Part shown: in pieces, positions 1 through 6,356 of the stretch
Layout of the letters: every line of letters begins with the position of its first letter
Position numbering within the stretch: position 1 is the first letter of the stretch
NCBI GenBank assembly: GCA_016190405.1
Contig: JACPQO010000263.1
Span: 1-6,418, forward strand
Origin: Chloroflexota bacterium
GTDB taxonomy: Bacteria > Chloroflexota > Dehalococcoidia > SM23-28-2 > RBG-16-64-32
Length of the DNA stretch: 6,418 nt
Direction of reading: 5' to 3'
The notes under the pieces: model-generated
What the model saw: the letters and a program-made list of their open reading frames with translations, nothing else
Database searches by the model: none
What the model was told of the DNA's origin: nothing
Made by a program: the position numbers and the translations under genes

Positions 1-174
1 GTCTAGGGATGTGTTGAGGGATTCCGCGACGAAACGGAGAGCGTCTAGGAAGTTGCTTTTTCCGGAGCCGTTAGCTCCGACAAAGAAGACGAGGGAACGC
101 AGATTAACGGAGCAACGCGCGATGCTTTTGTAGTTGCGCAGAGAGACGCGCGAAATCGCGACCGCTTTAGCCAT
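1..174 (-). CDS. AAA-family ATPase, N-terminal part (runs off left edge)
   Basis: Only the first 58 residues are in the window; the gene continues past base 1. The protein begins MAKAVAISRVSLRNYKSIAR, an N-terminal beta-strand typical of RecF/SMC-like ATPases (the COG4637/AAA_21 'predicted ATPase' type). This is followed by a perfect Walker A motif, GANGSGKS at residues 33-40, and then NFLDALRFVAESLNTSLD, which closely follows the usual wording of this family after the P-loop. The ATG at 174 is preceded by GGAGG at 184-180, 5 nt away, so the start is well supported. The start overlaps the stop of the small upstream ORF by 8 nt (ATGGCTAA). Members of this family are ATPases of mostly unknown role and are often found in accessory or defence regions; which partner it works with cannot be seen here. 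Walker B and later motifs are outside the window, so an intact gene is not proven. Confidence 0.85.
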   Translation of the reverse strand, partial: MAKAVAISRVSLRNYKSIARCSVNLRSLVFFVGANGSGKSNFLDALRFVAESLNTSLD

Positions 175-322
175 GAGAACCTCCCGACTCCTCTTTACCT
201 GTCAAATGGACGCAAGCTTCAAGCGAGATGTCGGCGGGGCCGACCTCGTTCCCAAAAAAGCGCCGGCCTGACCTCATGAGGAGTTCGTTTATTAAAATCC
301 TAGACTTCGCTTCCTTGGGCAT
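167..322 (-). pseudogene. Fragment resembling the N-terminus of a type I restriction R-subunit/helicase
   Basis: A 51-residue ORF starts at ATG 322, with AGGG-like sequence about 8 nt upstream. Residues 3-41 (KEAKSRILINELLMRSGRRF, then FGNEVGPADISLEACVHLT) resemble the opening of HsdR-like DEAD/DEAH helicase subunits, which I recall as roughly 'EAxARxxINxLLxxAGWRFF..ENGPANIxLE'. The usual Trp after SG is Arg here. After Thr41 (near 200) the match stops, and the last ten residues (GKEESGGSHG) are simply the ribosome-binding region of the ATPase gene read through to a TAA at 169-167. A real R subunit is hundreds of residues longer, so this is a 5' remnant joined by deletion to the ATPase gene. 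It could still be translated and couple translation to the ATPase. The family assignment is from memory of the motif, without a search. Confidence 0.5.
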
Positions 323-332
323 GGCCAAATCC

Positions 333-461
333 CTATGGATTGTAGAAGTTATCCGCCCGGATGAGGACATTGAGCCCCGCCAGCGTGAGGGTGCCGTAGA
401 TCTCGGGCTCGCGCTGGCCCAGCGTGTTCAGGTTCGGCCCGTTAATCAGGAGAATGCGCAT
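333..461 (-). pseudogene. aroQ: aroQ, truncated type II 3-dehydroquinate dehydratase (5' part only)
   Basis: The ORF is 42 residues, while the family is about 145. It opens [20 protein letters not shown] and continues [16 protein letters not shown], which is unmistakable AroQ. AroQ is the dodecameric type II enzyme that dehydrates 3-dehydroquinate in the shikimate pathway. The NGPNLN loop (residues 7-12) and the catalytic Arg17 and Tyr22 are present. Similarity ends at about residue 36 (near 353), and the frame closes with DNFYNP and a TAG at 335-333. The remaining catalytic residues, including the active-site His, are therefore missing and the product cannot be active. The ATG at 461 has AGGGA about 5 nt upstream and overlaps the end of xerC by 20 nt, so it was the last gene of the operon. 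The cut is either a genomic junction or an assembly join. Confidence 0.85.
345..357. other. Junction between operon and lower-GC foreign-looking sequence
   Basis: AroQ similarity and high GC lie to the right of this point. To the left the sequence is 53% GC (186 of 350 bases counted in 1-350), compared with 39 of 60 in the sample 541-600. No direct repeat, tRNA or insertion-sequence end is visible at the join. The exact base is uncertain because AroQ residues 30-36 are weakly conserved. Confidence 0.5.
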
Positions 462-1374
462 GGGATTCCCTGCGGCGGGAGCGTCTGTGTGCCGCATCAT
501 AGAACGCCCGTGTGTAAGCCTCTCGCTGCCGCTCCTCAGTGACATGCGTGTAGATCTGGGTGGTGTTGGCGCTGGCGTGGCCCAGCAGCTCCTGGACGAC
601 GCGCAGATCGGCGCCGCCGTCCAGCAGGTGCGTGGCGAAGGAGTGCCGCAGCAGGTGGGGGAAGACCCGCTGGTCCAGCCCTGCCCGCAGGGCGTGCCGC
701 CGCACGATCTGCTGCATCGAGCGGCCGGAAAGCCGCCCGCCGTCCCGGTTGACGAACAGAGCCTGCTCGCCGCCGCGCACGAGCTTGGGCCGACCCTGGG
801 ACAGATAGCGGCGCAGGGCCTGGGCGGCCGGCTGGCCCACCAGCACCATGCGCTCCTTGTTCCCCTTGCCGCACACCAGCAGCGTGCGCTCGGCCAGGTC
901 CAGGTGGCCCAGGTCCAGCCCGACGACCTCACTCAGGCGGACGCCGGCCGCGTACATCAGCTCCAGGATCGCGCGGTCCCGCAGCCCCTGCGGCTTATCA
1001 GAGTCCGCCGATTCGATGAGGGCGGTCAGGTGCTCCTTGGTCAGCACTGACGGCAACCGCCGCTCGCGCTTGGGGCTGCTGACCCCAGCCAGAGGATCAG
1101 CGGGCAGCTTGCCGACGCGGGTCAGATAGCGGTAGAAGCTGCGGACGGTGCTCACCTTGCGGCTGACGCTGGCCGAAGCGATGCCCACCTCGCGCAGCTG
1201 TGCCAGGTAGCGCCGGAACGACTGCCGGTCCGCTTCCAGAGGGCCAGCTTCTTCCGCTTCTTGGAGGTAGCGACCAAAGTCCAGCAGGTCGCTGCGATAG
1301 TTCCTCAGGGTGTAGGGGGACAGGTTGCGCTCGGCGCTCATGTAGCGGAGGTAGCCTTCTACGATTTCGTCCAT
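442..1374 (-). CDS. xerC: Tyrosine site-specific recombinase, XerC/XerD type
   Basis: This 310-residue protein is the usual size for XerC/XerD, which resolve chromosome dimers at dif during division. Residues 1-90 form the SAM-like core-binding domain ([20 protein letters not shown] near the start). The catalytic domain follows, with the full active-site set visible: Arg146 in AAGVRLSEV, Lys170 in GKGNKER, His240 and Arg243 in [10 protein letters not shown], His266 in LLGHAS, and the nucleophile Tyr275 in TTQIYTHV. The start is ATG 1374, which shares its A with the TGA stop of topA (TGATG). No good Shine-Dalgarno is present, so translation probably depends on coupling to topA. The open frame extends upstream to 1536, but that part lies inside topA and lacks family similarity. 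After Tyr275 there is a 35-residue tail ending in a basic stretch, [15 protein letters not shown], longer than usual and partly encoded by the overlap with aroQ. Whether it is XerC or XerD cannot be decided, since some lineages have only one. Confidence 0.93.
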   Translation of the reverse strand: MDEIVEGYLRYMSAERNLSPYTLRNYRSDLLDFGRYLQEAEEAGPLEADRQSFRRYLAQLREVGIASASVSRKVSTVRSFYRYLTRVGKLPADPLAGVSSPKRERRLPSVLTKEHLTALIESADSDKPQGLRDRAILELMYAAGVRLSEVVGLDLGHLDLAERTLLVCGKGNKERMVLVGQPAAQALRRYLSQGRPKLVRGGEQALFVNRDGGRLSGRSMQQIVRRHALRAGLDQRVFPHLLRHSFATHLLDGGADLRVVQELLGHASANTTQIYTHVTEERQREAYTRAFYDAAHRRSRRRESHAHSPD

Positions 1375-3770
1375 CAGGGAACGGGGGTTGGCTCGCGTTG
1401 CGGCGCCTCCTCCTGCACCTCGCCCCGCCAGTTGCAGGCGATGCACTTGGCCTTCCCTTCGGCCTCGGCTATCAGCAGGGCGCCGCACTGAGGGCAGGGT
1501 TGGGACAGCGGCCGGCTCCAGACCGTGAAGTCGCACTTGGGGTAGCTGGCGCAGCCGTAAAAGGTGCGGCCCTTCTTGGAACGGCGCTGCACGAGGTCAC
1601 CGCCGCAGCGGGGACAGGCGACGCCGGTCTTGGCCGCCAGCGGGCGCCGTCCCTTGCACTCGGGGTAGCGGCTGCAGGCCAGGAACCGCCCGTAGCGCCC
1701 CGTCTTGATCAGCATCGGCGCGCCGCACTCCTGGCACGTCTCGTCGGTCGGCTCCGGGGCCTCGCTCTCGCCCTCCAGGGGGCGCGTCGTGCGGCATTCC
1801 GGGAAGCCGCTGCAGGCGAGGAAGCGACCGCGCCGGCCCCAGCGGATCACCATCGGCTTGCCGCACTCGGGGCACTTCTCCTCGGTGGCCTGCTCCTGCC
1901 TGGGCGCCGCCGTTTCGGCTCGCTTGAGCGCCCGCTCCAGCGGGTTGTAGAACTCCTGCACGACCGGCTGCCAGGGCCGCGCGCCCTCGGCGATCTCGTC
2001 CAGCTCCTCCTCCATGCCGGCGGTGAAACCCACGTCCACGAAGTCCGGGAAGTGTTCGACCAGGAGGTCGTTCACCACCAGGCCCAGGTCCGATGGCCGC
2101 AGTTGCCGCCCGTCCTTCTCCACGTATCCCCGGTCCTGGATCGTCGACATGGTGGGAGCGTAGGTGCTGGGCCGGCCGATCCCCTTCTCCTCCAGTGCCT
2201 TCACCAGGCTGGCCTCCGTGTAGCGGGGCGGCGGCTCCGTGAAGTGCTGCTCCGGGAACAGCTCCAGCAGCCGCAGGGGGTCGCCCTCGGTCAGGTCGGG
2301 CAGGGGGTTATTGCCCAGGGCCTCCTCTTCCTCTTCGTCGCGGCCCTCTTCGTACAACTGCCGGTACCCGGCGAAGCGCAGTTGGGTGTTCGTGGCCCGC
2401 AGGAGATACCTGTCGCGGCCCGACGTCGGCGTCGCTTCGATGTCTACCGTCGTCACATCGAACAGCGCGTCGGCCATCTGGCTGGCCACCATCCGCTGCC
2501 AGATGAGGCCGTACAGGCGGTACTGGTCGGCGGTGAGGAACCGCCTCACAGAGTCCGGCTCGCGCCGCACCGCCGTGGGGCGGATCGCCTCGTGGGCCTC
2601 CTGGGCGCCCTTCACCTTCTTGCGGTGCTCCCGCGCCGACGCCGGCAGAAACTCCGCCCCGAACCGCTCCTGAATATAGCTGCGGACCTCCCGCCGGGCC
2701 GACTCAGCCACTTGCGTGGAGTCCGTCCTCATGTAGGTGATCAGTCCCACCTCGCCCTCGGGCCCCAGGCGCAGCCCTTCGTACAGTTGCTGGGCCAGGG
2801 CCATCGTGCGCTTGGCCGAGTAGCCCAGCCGCCGCGACGCCTCCTGCTGCAAGGTGCTGGTGATGAACGGCGCCGCCGGGCGCCGGGCCTGCGTCTTCTG
2901 CTGCATCCCCTGCACACCGTAGGAGGCTGCCCGCAGCAGGGCCAGCAGCCGCTGGGCCGCGTTTTCGTTTGCGATCTCCAGCTTGGCCCGCCGGCCGGCG
3001 TAGCCCGTGAGCTTAGCCCGGAAAGCAGGAGGGGCGCCCTCCTTCTCCAGCGCTGCTTCGATGGTCCAGTACTCCTGCGGCGCGAAGCCCTGGATCTCCC
3101 GCTCGCGTTCCACCACCAGGCGCAGGGCCACCGACTGCACTCTGCCGGCAGACAATCCGCGGCGCACTTTTTTCCACAGGAATGGGCTGAGCCGGTACCC
3201 CACCAGCCGGTCCAGGACACGTCTCGCCTGCTGGGCGTCGACCAATTGCATATCGATCTCGCGGGGGTGGCGGAACGCCTGACGCACAGCCTCCGATGTG
3301 ATCTCGTGGAAGACGACTCGGTGGTGCGGCAGGCCTTTCAGCTCCGCCGCTTCCAGCAGGTGCCAGGCGATCGCCTCGCCTTCGCGGTCGGGGTCGGTGG
3401 CCAGGTAGACGGTGCCCGCCTTCTGGGCGGCCTCCATTATCTCCTTCACGGCCTTGCTCTTCTCGCGCGGCACCACGTACTTGGGCAGGAATCCCTTCTC
3501 CACGTCGACCCCCAGGGCCGACTTGGGAAGGTCGCGCACGTGGCCGATGGACGCCTTGACTTCGTAGCGCGAGCCCAGGATCCGCGATATCGTCCGGGCC
3601 TTGGCCGGCGACTCCACCACCACCAGACTCCGTCCTGAGCTTGTCGAAGGGGCCTGCCCTAAGCCTGTCGAAGGGGCCTGGTCTGAGCCCCGCCGAAGGG
3701 ACTGTCCTGAGCCCGTCGAAGGGCCTGTCCTGAGCCCCGTCGAAGGGCGCCTGCTATTTCGACTCGCCAA
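1374..3770 (-). CDS. topA: DNA topoisomerase I (type IA) with repeat-encoded N-terminal insertion
   Basis: TopA relaxes negative supercoils by passing one strand through a transient break. The protein is 798 residues. The Toprim domain starts at SLVVVESPAKA (48-58) with Glu53, and has the metal-binding DPDREGE at 126-132 and HEIT at 155-158. The nucleophile is Tyr346 in LITYMRTDST. RPSTYAPT lies at 533-540. The C-terminus carries four cysteine clusters: C633/636/653/659, C679/682/699/705, C719/722/740/746, and a shorter last one, C759/762/776/779. The start is TTG at 3770, supported by GGAGGT at 3784-3779, 8 nt upstream; no other start precedes the Toprim strand. Residues 8-47, which sit between the start and the first Toprim strand, are encoded by five short DNA repeats and have no counterpart in ordinary TopA, which begins only a few residues before the VESPAKA strand. 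The gene lies 2 nt after dprA and overlaps xerC by 1 nt. Confidence 0.97.
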   Translation of the reverse strand: MASRNSRRPSTGLRTGPSTGSGQSLRRGSDQAPSTGLGQAPSTSSGRSLVVVESPAKARTISRILGSRYEVKASIGHVRDLPKSALGVDVEKGFLPKYVVPREKSKAVKEIMEAAQKAGTVYLATDPDREGEAIAWHLLEAAELKGLPHHRVVFHEITSEAVRQAFRHPREIDMQLVDAQQARRVLDRLVGYRLSPFLWKKVRRGLSAGRVQSVALRLVVEREREIQGFAPQEYWTIEAALEKEGAPPAFRAKLTGYAGRRAKLEIANENAAQRLLALLRAASYGVQGMQQKTQARRPAAPFITSTLQQEASRRLGYSAKRTMALAQQLYEGLRLGPEGEVGLITYMRTDSTQVAESARREVRSYIQERFGAEFLPASAREHRKKVKGAQEAHEAIRPTAVRREPDSVRRFLTADQYRLYGLIWQRMVASQMADALFDVTTVDIEATPTSGRDRYLLRATNTQLRFAGYRQLYEEGRDEEEEEALGNNPLPDLTEGDPLRLLELFPEQHFTEPPPRYTEASLVKALEEKGIGRPSTYAPTMSTIQDRGYVEKDGRQLRPSDLGLVVNDLLVEHFPDFVDVGFTAGMEEELDEIAEGARPWQPVVQEFYNPLERALKRAETAAPRQEQATEEKCPECGKPMVIRWGRRGRFLACSGFPECRTTRPLEGESEAPEPTDETCQECGAPMLIKTGRYGRFLACSRYPECKGRRPLAAKTGVACPRCGGDLVQRRSKKGRTFYGCASYPKCDFTVWSRPLSQPCPQCGALLIAEAEGKAKCIACNWRGEVQEEAPQREPTPVP
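3632..3747. repeat. Array of five ~24-bp interspersed-type repeats inside topA
   Basis: Five units read on the plus strand close to cctgagc(c/t)tgtcgaaggg. They lie at 3632-3652, 3656-3676, 3680-3700, 3704-3723 and 3727-3747, with start-to-start spacing of 24, 24, 24 and 23. Spacers are three bases, cct or act. Units 3 and 5 have one extra C in the centre. Read on the minus strand within topA, units 1, 2, 4 and 5 encode Pro-Ser-Thr followed by Gly/Ser-rich residues. Unit 3 is read one base out of phase and gives SLRRGSDQ. No stop codon arises. From memory, short repeats of this wording are scattered in many genomes, mostly between genes. Confidence 0.9.
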
Positions 3771-3772
3771 TC

Positions 3773-4891
3773 TCAGTTACCTCCGTATGTCGCCCGCGCT
3801 TCCCTGGCCCGAACGTAGGCCATGGGGCCCATCTGGCGCACCAGCCCTTTTAGCTCCAGCATCGCCAGCACGCTGCTCACCGTCGCCACCGGCAGGCCGC
3901 TGTCGCGGCACACCTGATCGATGTGTACCGGCTCCTTCGATATATGACGCAGCAGCGCGGCCTCCGTATCCGTGGCCGGGATCAGCTCCTTCATCTCTAT
4001 TTGCTGGGGCACCATCGTCAGGTTCAGCTCCTCCAGGACGTCTTCCAGCCGCTGTACGAGTTTCGCCCCCTCTTGGATGAGCGAGTTGGTGCCGCGGCTC
4101 TGGGGCGAGAAGATGCTACCGGGCACCGCGAACACCTCTCGGTCCTGTTCCAGGGCCAGCCGGGCGGTGATCATGGCGCCGCTCTTGATGTCGCCCTCCA
4201 CCACCAGCACGCCCAGGCTCAGCCCGGACATGATACGGTTGCGCCGCGGGAAGTAGTCGCCGCGGGGCTGCGTGCCGAGGGGATAATCACTCACCAGGGC
4301 CCCGCGCTCCATGATCTCACGGGCCAGCTTGGCGTGCTCCGGCGGGTAGACGATGTCCAGGCCGCAGGCCAGGACCGCCACCGTGCGGCCGCCGGCCCCT
4401 AACGCCGCCCTGTGGGCGATGGCGTCGATGCCGCGGGCTAGGCCGCTGATCACGCTTATGCGGTTGCCGGCCATACCGAAGGCCATCTCCTCCGCCACCT
4501 GCCGGCCGTATGGCGTCGGCCGGCGCGTGCCCACGACTGCCACGGCCCACTCGTCGCTATCGGAGAGCTGGCCGCGGACGTACAGCACCGGCGGCGGGTC
4601 GTATATCTCCTTCAGGCGCGCCGGGTAGGCCGGGTCGTCCCAGGTCAGGGCCTGGATGCCTAGCTGCTCCAGGCGCTCGACCTCGGCGGGGGGGTCGATT
4701 TTCGGCCGCTGGGCCGCGATCTCCTGGGCCATCCGCGGTTCGAGCCCGGCGGCGCGGATCTCCGCCGAAGCGGCCCCCCAGGCGCGCTCCAGCGTGCCGA
4801 AATGCTTGAGCAGGAGCGAGTAACGCGCCCGGCCAATGCCCGGGACGCGGTTGAACGCGATCCAGTATTTGAGCTCGTCTGGCGCCGTCAT
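3773..4891 (-). CDS. dprA: DNA processing protein DprA/Smf
   Basis: DprA binds incoming single-stranded DNA during natural transformation, protects it and loads RecA; it acts in the cytoplasm. The 372-residue protein has the family's normal layout. An N-terminal helix-hairpin-helix/SAM-like part (VPGIGRARYSLLLKHFGTLE, 16-35) is followed by a Rossmann-fold core with VVGTRRPTPYG (119-129), SGLARGIDAIAHRAAL (149-164), FPRRNRIMSGLS (214-225) and SGAMITARLALEQDREVFAV (237-256). The C-terminus is a winged helix, about 306-362. ATG at 4891 is the only reasonable start. It has no real Shine-Dalgarno but lies 12 nt after a likely -10 box. The gene opens the operon dprA-topA-xerC-aroQ and its last codons hold the topA ribosome-binding site. 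DprA is also present in many bacteria not known to be transformable, so competence is not proven by it. Confidence 0.95.
   Translation of the reverse strand: MTAPDELKYWIAFNRVPGIGRARYSLLLKHFGTLERAWGAASAEIRAAGLEPRMAQEIAAQRPKIDPPAEVERLEQLGIQALTWDDPAYPARLKEIYDPPPVLYVRGQLSDSDEWAVAVVGTRRPTPYGRQVAEEMAFGMAGNRISVISGLARGIDAIAHRAALGAGGRTVAVLACGLDIVYPPEHAKLAREIMERGALVSDYPLGTQPRGDYFPRRNRIMSGLSLGVLVVEGDIKSGAMITARLALEQDREVFAVPGSIFSPQSRGTNSLIQEGAKLVQRLEDVLEELNLTMVPQQIEMKELIPATDTEAALLRHISKEPVHIDQVCRDSGLPVATVSSVLAMLELKGLVRQMGPMAYVRAREARATYGGN
3779..3784 (-). promoter_or_regulatory. Ribosome binding site deciding the TTG start of topA
   Basis: GGAGGT lies inside the last codons of dprA (Tyr-Gly-Gly-Asn-stop), with 8 nt (AACTGAGA) to the TTG at 3770. 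It is the strongest Shine-Dalgarno seen in the operon and shows that the repeat-encoded segment downstream is translated. Confidence 0.8.
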
Positions 4892-4903
4892 CTCAGTCAG
4901 GCC

Positions 4904-4933
4904 ATTCTAGCACAGGCCGCGGACGCCCACCAA
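4904..4933 (-). promoter_or_regulatory. Likely sigma-70-type promoter of the dprA operon
   Basis: TTGGTG (4933-4928) and TAGAAT (4909-4904) are separated by 18 bp, with a TG one base before the -10 (TGC-TAGAAT, an extended -10). Transcription would start near 4897, only about 6 nt before the dprA ATG, giving a nearly leaderless message. This fits the missing Shine-Dalgarno. The -35 matches the consensus only in its TTG. Confidence 0.45.
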
Positions 4934-5051
4934 AGCGTGGCGTCACCGAAGCCGGCCCGGCCTTCGCCGTCTCTAGCGCACTTGCGGACAATGCCCCCGT
5001 TGCCCTGGACTGCGGGATAATTCGCGCAGCTTGGCACGGCCAATCTTCAAG

Positions 5052-5071
5052 CTGCGGGTCTCAACCCGCAG
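5052..5071 (-). terminator. Hairpin after the CNNM/CBS gene, possible terminator
   Basis: A perfect 8-bp stem, CTGCGGGT/ACCCGCAG, with a 4-nt loop starts 16 nt after the TAG of the upstream gene. On the minus strand it is followed by CTTGAAGATT, a weak T-rich tail, so termination would be imperfect. It separates that gene from the dprA promoter. Confidence 0.5.
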
Positions 5072-5087
5072 TGACCACCTCAACCCC

Positions 5088-6356
5088 CTAAGCCCGGCCC
5101 TCCTCTACGGGTGTCCCCACCTTGGTGACGCGGACCTTCTTGATGCGCCGGCCCGTCACGCTCAACACCCGCAGCGACAGCCCGTTCACCCTCACTTCGT
5201 CGCCCACGCTGGGCATGCGGCCCAGCTCGTTGGTGATCAGCCCGCCTATACTGTCGAAGTCGTTCTTCTGAATCTCCAGGTCGAACATCTCGTTCAGCTC
5301 ATCGATGCCGACCCGGCCGTCCACGATGGCGTCGTTGGCCGTGAGGAGCTGCACCTCCTGCTCCTGGATATCGAACTCGTCCCGGATCTCGCCCACGATC
5401 TCCTCTAGGAGGTCCTCGATGGTCACCAGGCCGGCCGTGCCCCCGTACTCGTCGATCACGATAGCGATGGAGAGGCGGTGCTGCCGCATCTCCGCCAGCA
5501 TCTCGTCCACCTTCTTGCTCTCGGGCACAACGTACGCCGGCCGCGAGACCTCCAGCAGGCTGACGGGGCAGGTCCCCTTGGCCAGGTGCTTCAGCACCTC
5601 CTTGCCGTAGGCCACGCCGACAATGTTGTCGATGGTCCCCTCGTACACGGGGATGCGGCTGTAGCCCTTGTCGACCATCACTCCGGCCGCGTGGTCGAAG
5701 CGGTCGTTCACCTCCACCGCCACAATGTCCGTGCGCGGCACCATGATCTCCCGCACCGTCGTCTCCTCCATCTCCATGATGCCGCGGATCATCTGGCGCT
5801 CCTCTTCGGGCAGGGCGCCGGCGCCCTCCTCCAGCTCCGCCAGGCGGATCAGCTCCTCCGCCTCCCCGGCCGCCTGCGGATGTCGCCTTCGCCACCAGCG
5901 CAGCAGGGCCGCCACCGGCAGGTCCAGCAGCAGCGCCGGCCCCTGGAAGACCAGCCTGACCAGAGACACAAATGGCCGCAGCACCCGCTGCCAGCGCTCC
6001 GGGCTCTGGGACACCAGCAGTCGCGGAAACGCCTGCAGCAGCATGAGGGCGAAGAGGACAGCGAAAGCCGCCGCCGTAAGGGCCGCCCAGTTGTGGCCCG
6101 CCTCCTCCAGGACCAGGAAGACGACGATGGCGGTGATGCCGACCAGGGCCATGCTTCGGGCCAGGGCCAGCGACGACAGGGTGAGCTGCCGCTCCTGGGC
6201 GAACCGCCGCAGCGCCTCCAGGCGCGATTCGGCCGGCTCCCGTAACGCCCGCGCCCTGACCCCAGCGATGACCCCGGCCTCCGCGGCCACCACAAACACG
6301 AAGGTGATGACTCCAGCGGCCAGGAGGGCCACTCCCGGCCCGATGTCGCTATCCAA
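5088..6356 (-). CDS. CNNM/CorC-HlyC family membrane protein with paired CBS domains
   Basis: The 422-residue protein has the family order. Hydrophobic segments at about 8-32, 59-83 and 88-110, plus a fourth apolar stretch at 128-155, make a DUF21-type membrane part. A charged linker leads to a CBS pair (about 206-326), with MVPRTDIVAVE at 206-216 and IDEYGGTAGLVTIEDLLEEI at 301-320. A CorC/HlyC C-terminal domain follows (about 340-416; DGRVGIDELNEMF, DSIGGLITNELGRMPSVGDE). Such proteins are linked to Mg2+/Co2+ efflux or resistance, and the CBS pair senses nucleotides. Motifs that carry transport residues in many relatives are altered here: GExxPK reads LQAFPR (107-112), and the IGNxxVN stretch reads LARSMAL (65-71). 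The start is TTG at 6356, with AGGTG 10 nt upstream. No stop codon occurs in this frame up to the window edge, so a start further upstream is not excluded, though the preceding residues are Arg/Gly-rich and unlike the family. Confidence 0.88.
   Translation of the reverse strand: MDSDIGPGVALLAAGVITFVFVVAAEAGVIAGVRARALREPAESRLEALRRFAQERQLTLSSLALARSMALVGITAIVVFLVLEEAGHNWAALTAAAFAVLFALMLLQAFPRLLVSQSPERWQRVLRPFVSLVRLVFQGPALLLDLPVAALLRWWRRRHPQAAGEAEELIRLAELEEGAGALPEEERQMIRGIMEMEETTVREIMVPRTDIVAVEVNDRFDHAAGVMVDKGYSRIPVYEGTIDNIVGVAYGKEVLKHLAKGTCPVSLLEVSRPAYVVPESKKVDEMLAEMRQHRLSIAIVIDEYGGTAGLVTIEDLLEEIVGEIRDEFDIQEQEVQLLTANDAIVDGRVGIDELNEMFDLEIQKNDFDSIGGLITNELGRMPSVGDEVRVNGLSLRVLSVTGRRIKKVRVTKVGTPVEEGRA

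Noticed and set aside
328..341. Inverted repeat AATCC-4-GGATT next to the aroQ junction
   Set aside because: A 5-bp stem is easily found by chance and no second copy supports a recombination or operator site.
323..370. Longer version of the 51-residue ORF starting at 370, and TACAAT (344-339) as its -10 box
   Set aside because: The extra 16 residues are the other frame of aroQ. TACAAT has no -35-like hexamer at 16 to 18 bp upstream (CCTCAT, TCCTCA, GTCCTC).
424..1050. Plus-strand open frames opposite xerC, and similar ones opposite dprA (3923-4402) and the CNNM gene (5478-6384)
   Set aside because: Each lies antisense to a gene with full family motifs. None has a recognisable domain or a convincing ribosome-binding site.
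1375..1536. Upstream 54-residue extension of the xerC frame
   Set aside because: It is entirely inside topA, rich in Arg/Gly/Ala, and unlike Xer N-termini. ATG 1374 at the TGATG overlap gives a normal protein.
1200..3638. 812-codon open frame on the plus strand opposite topA
   Set aside because: It lies antisense to a topA with complete motifs. It is low-complexity (Leu/Arg/Gly/His-rich), has no recognisable domain, and is a shadow expected in GC-rich coding DNA.
3632..3747. CRISPR array
   Set aside because: Five short degenerate units are separated by only 3-base spacers inside a coding frame. There are no unique spacers of CRISPR length.
4951..4962. GC-rich palindromic stretch gccggcccggcc between the CNNM gene and dprA
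   Set aside because: It leaves almost no loop and has no T-tract. It is likely chance in GC-rich spacer DNA.
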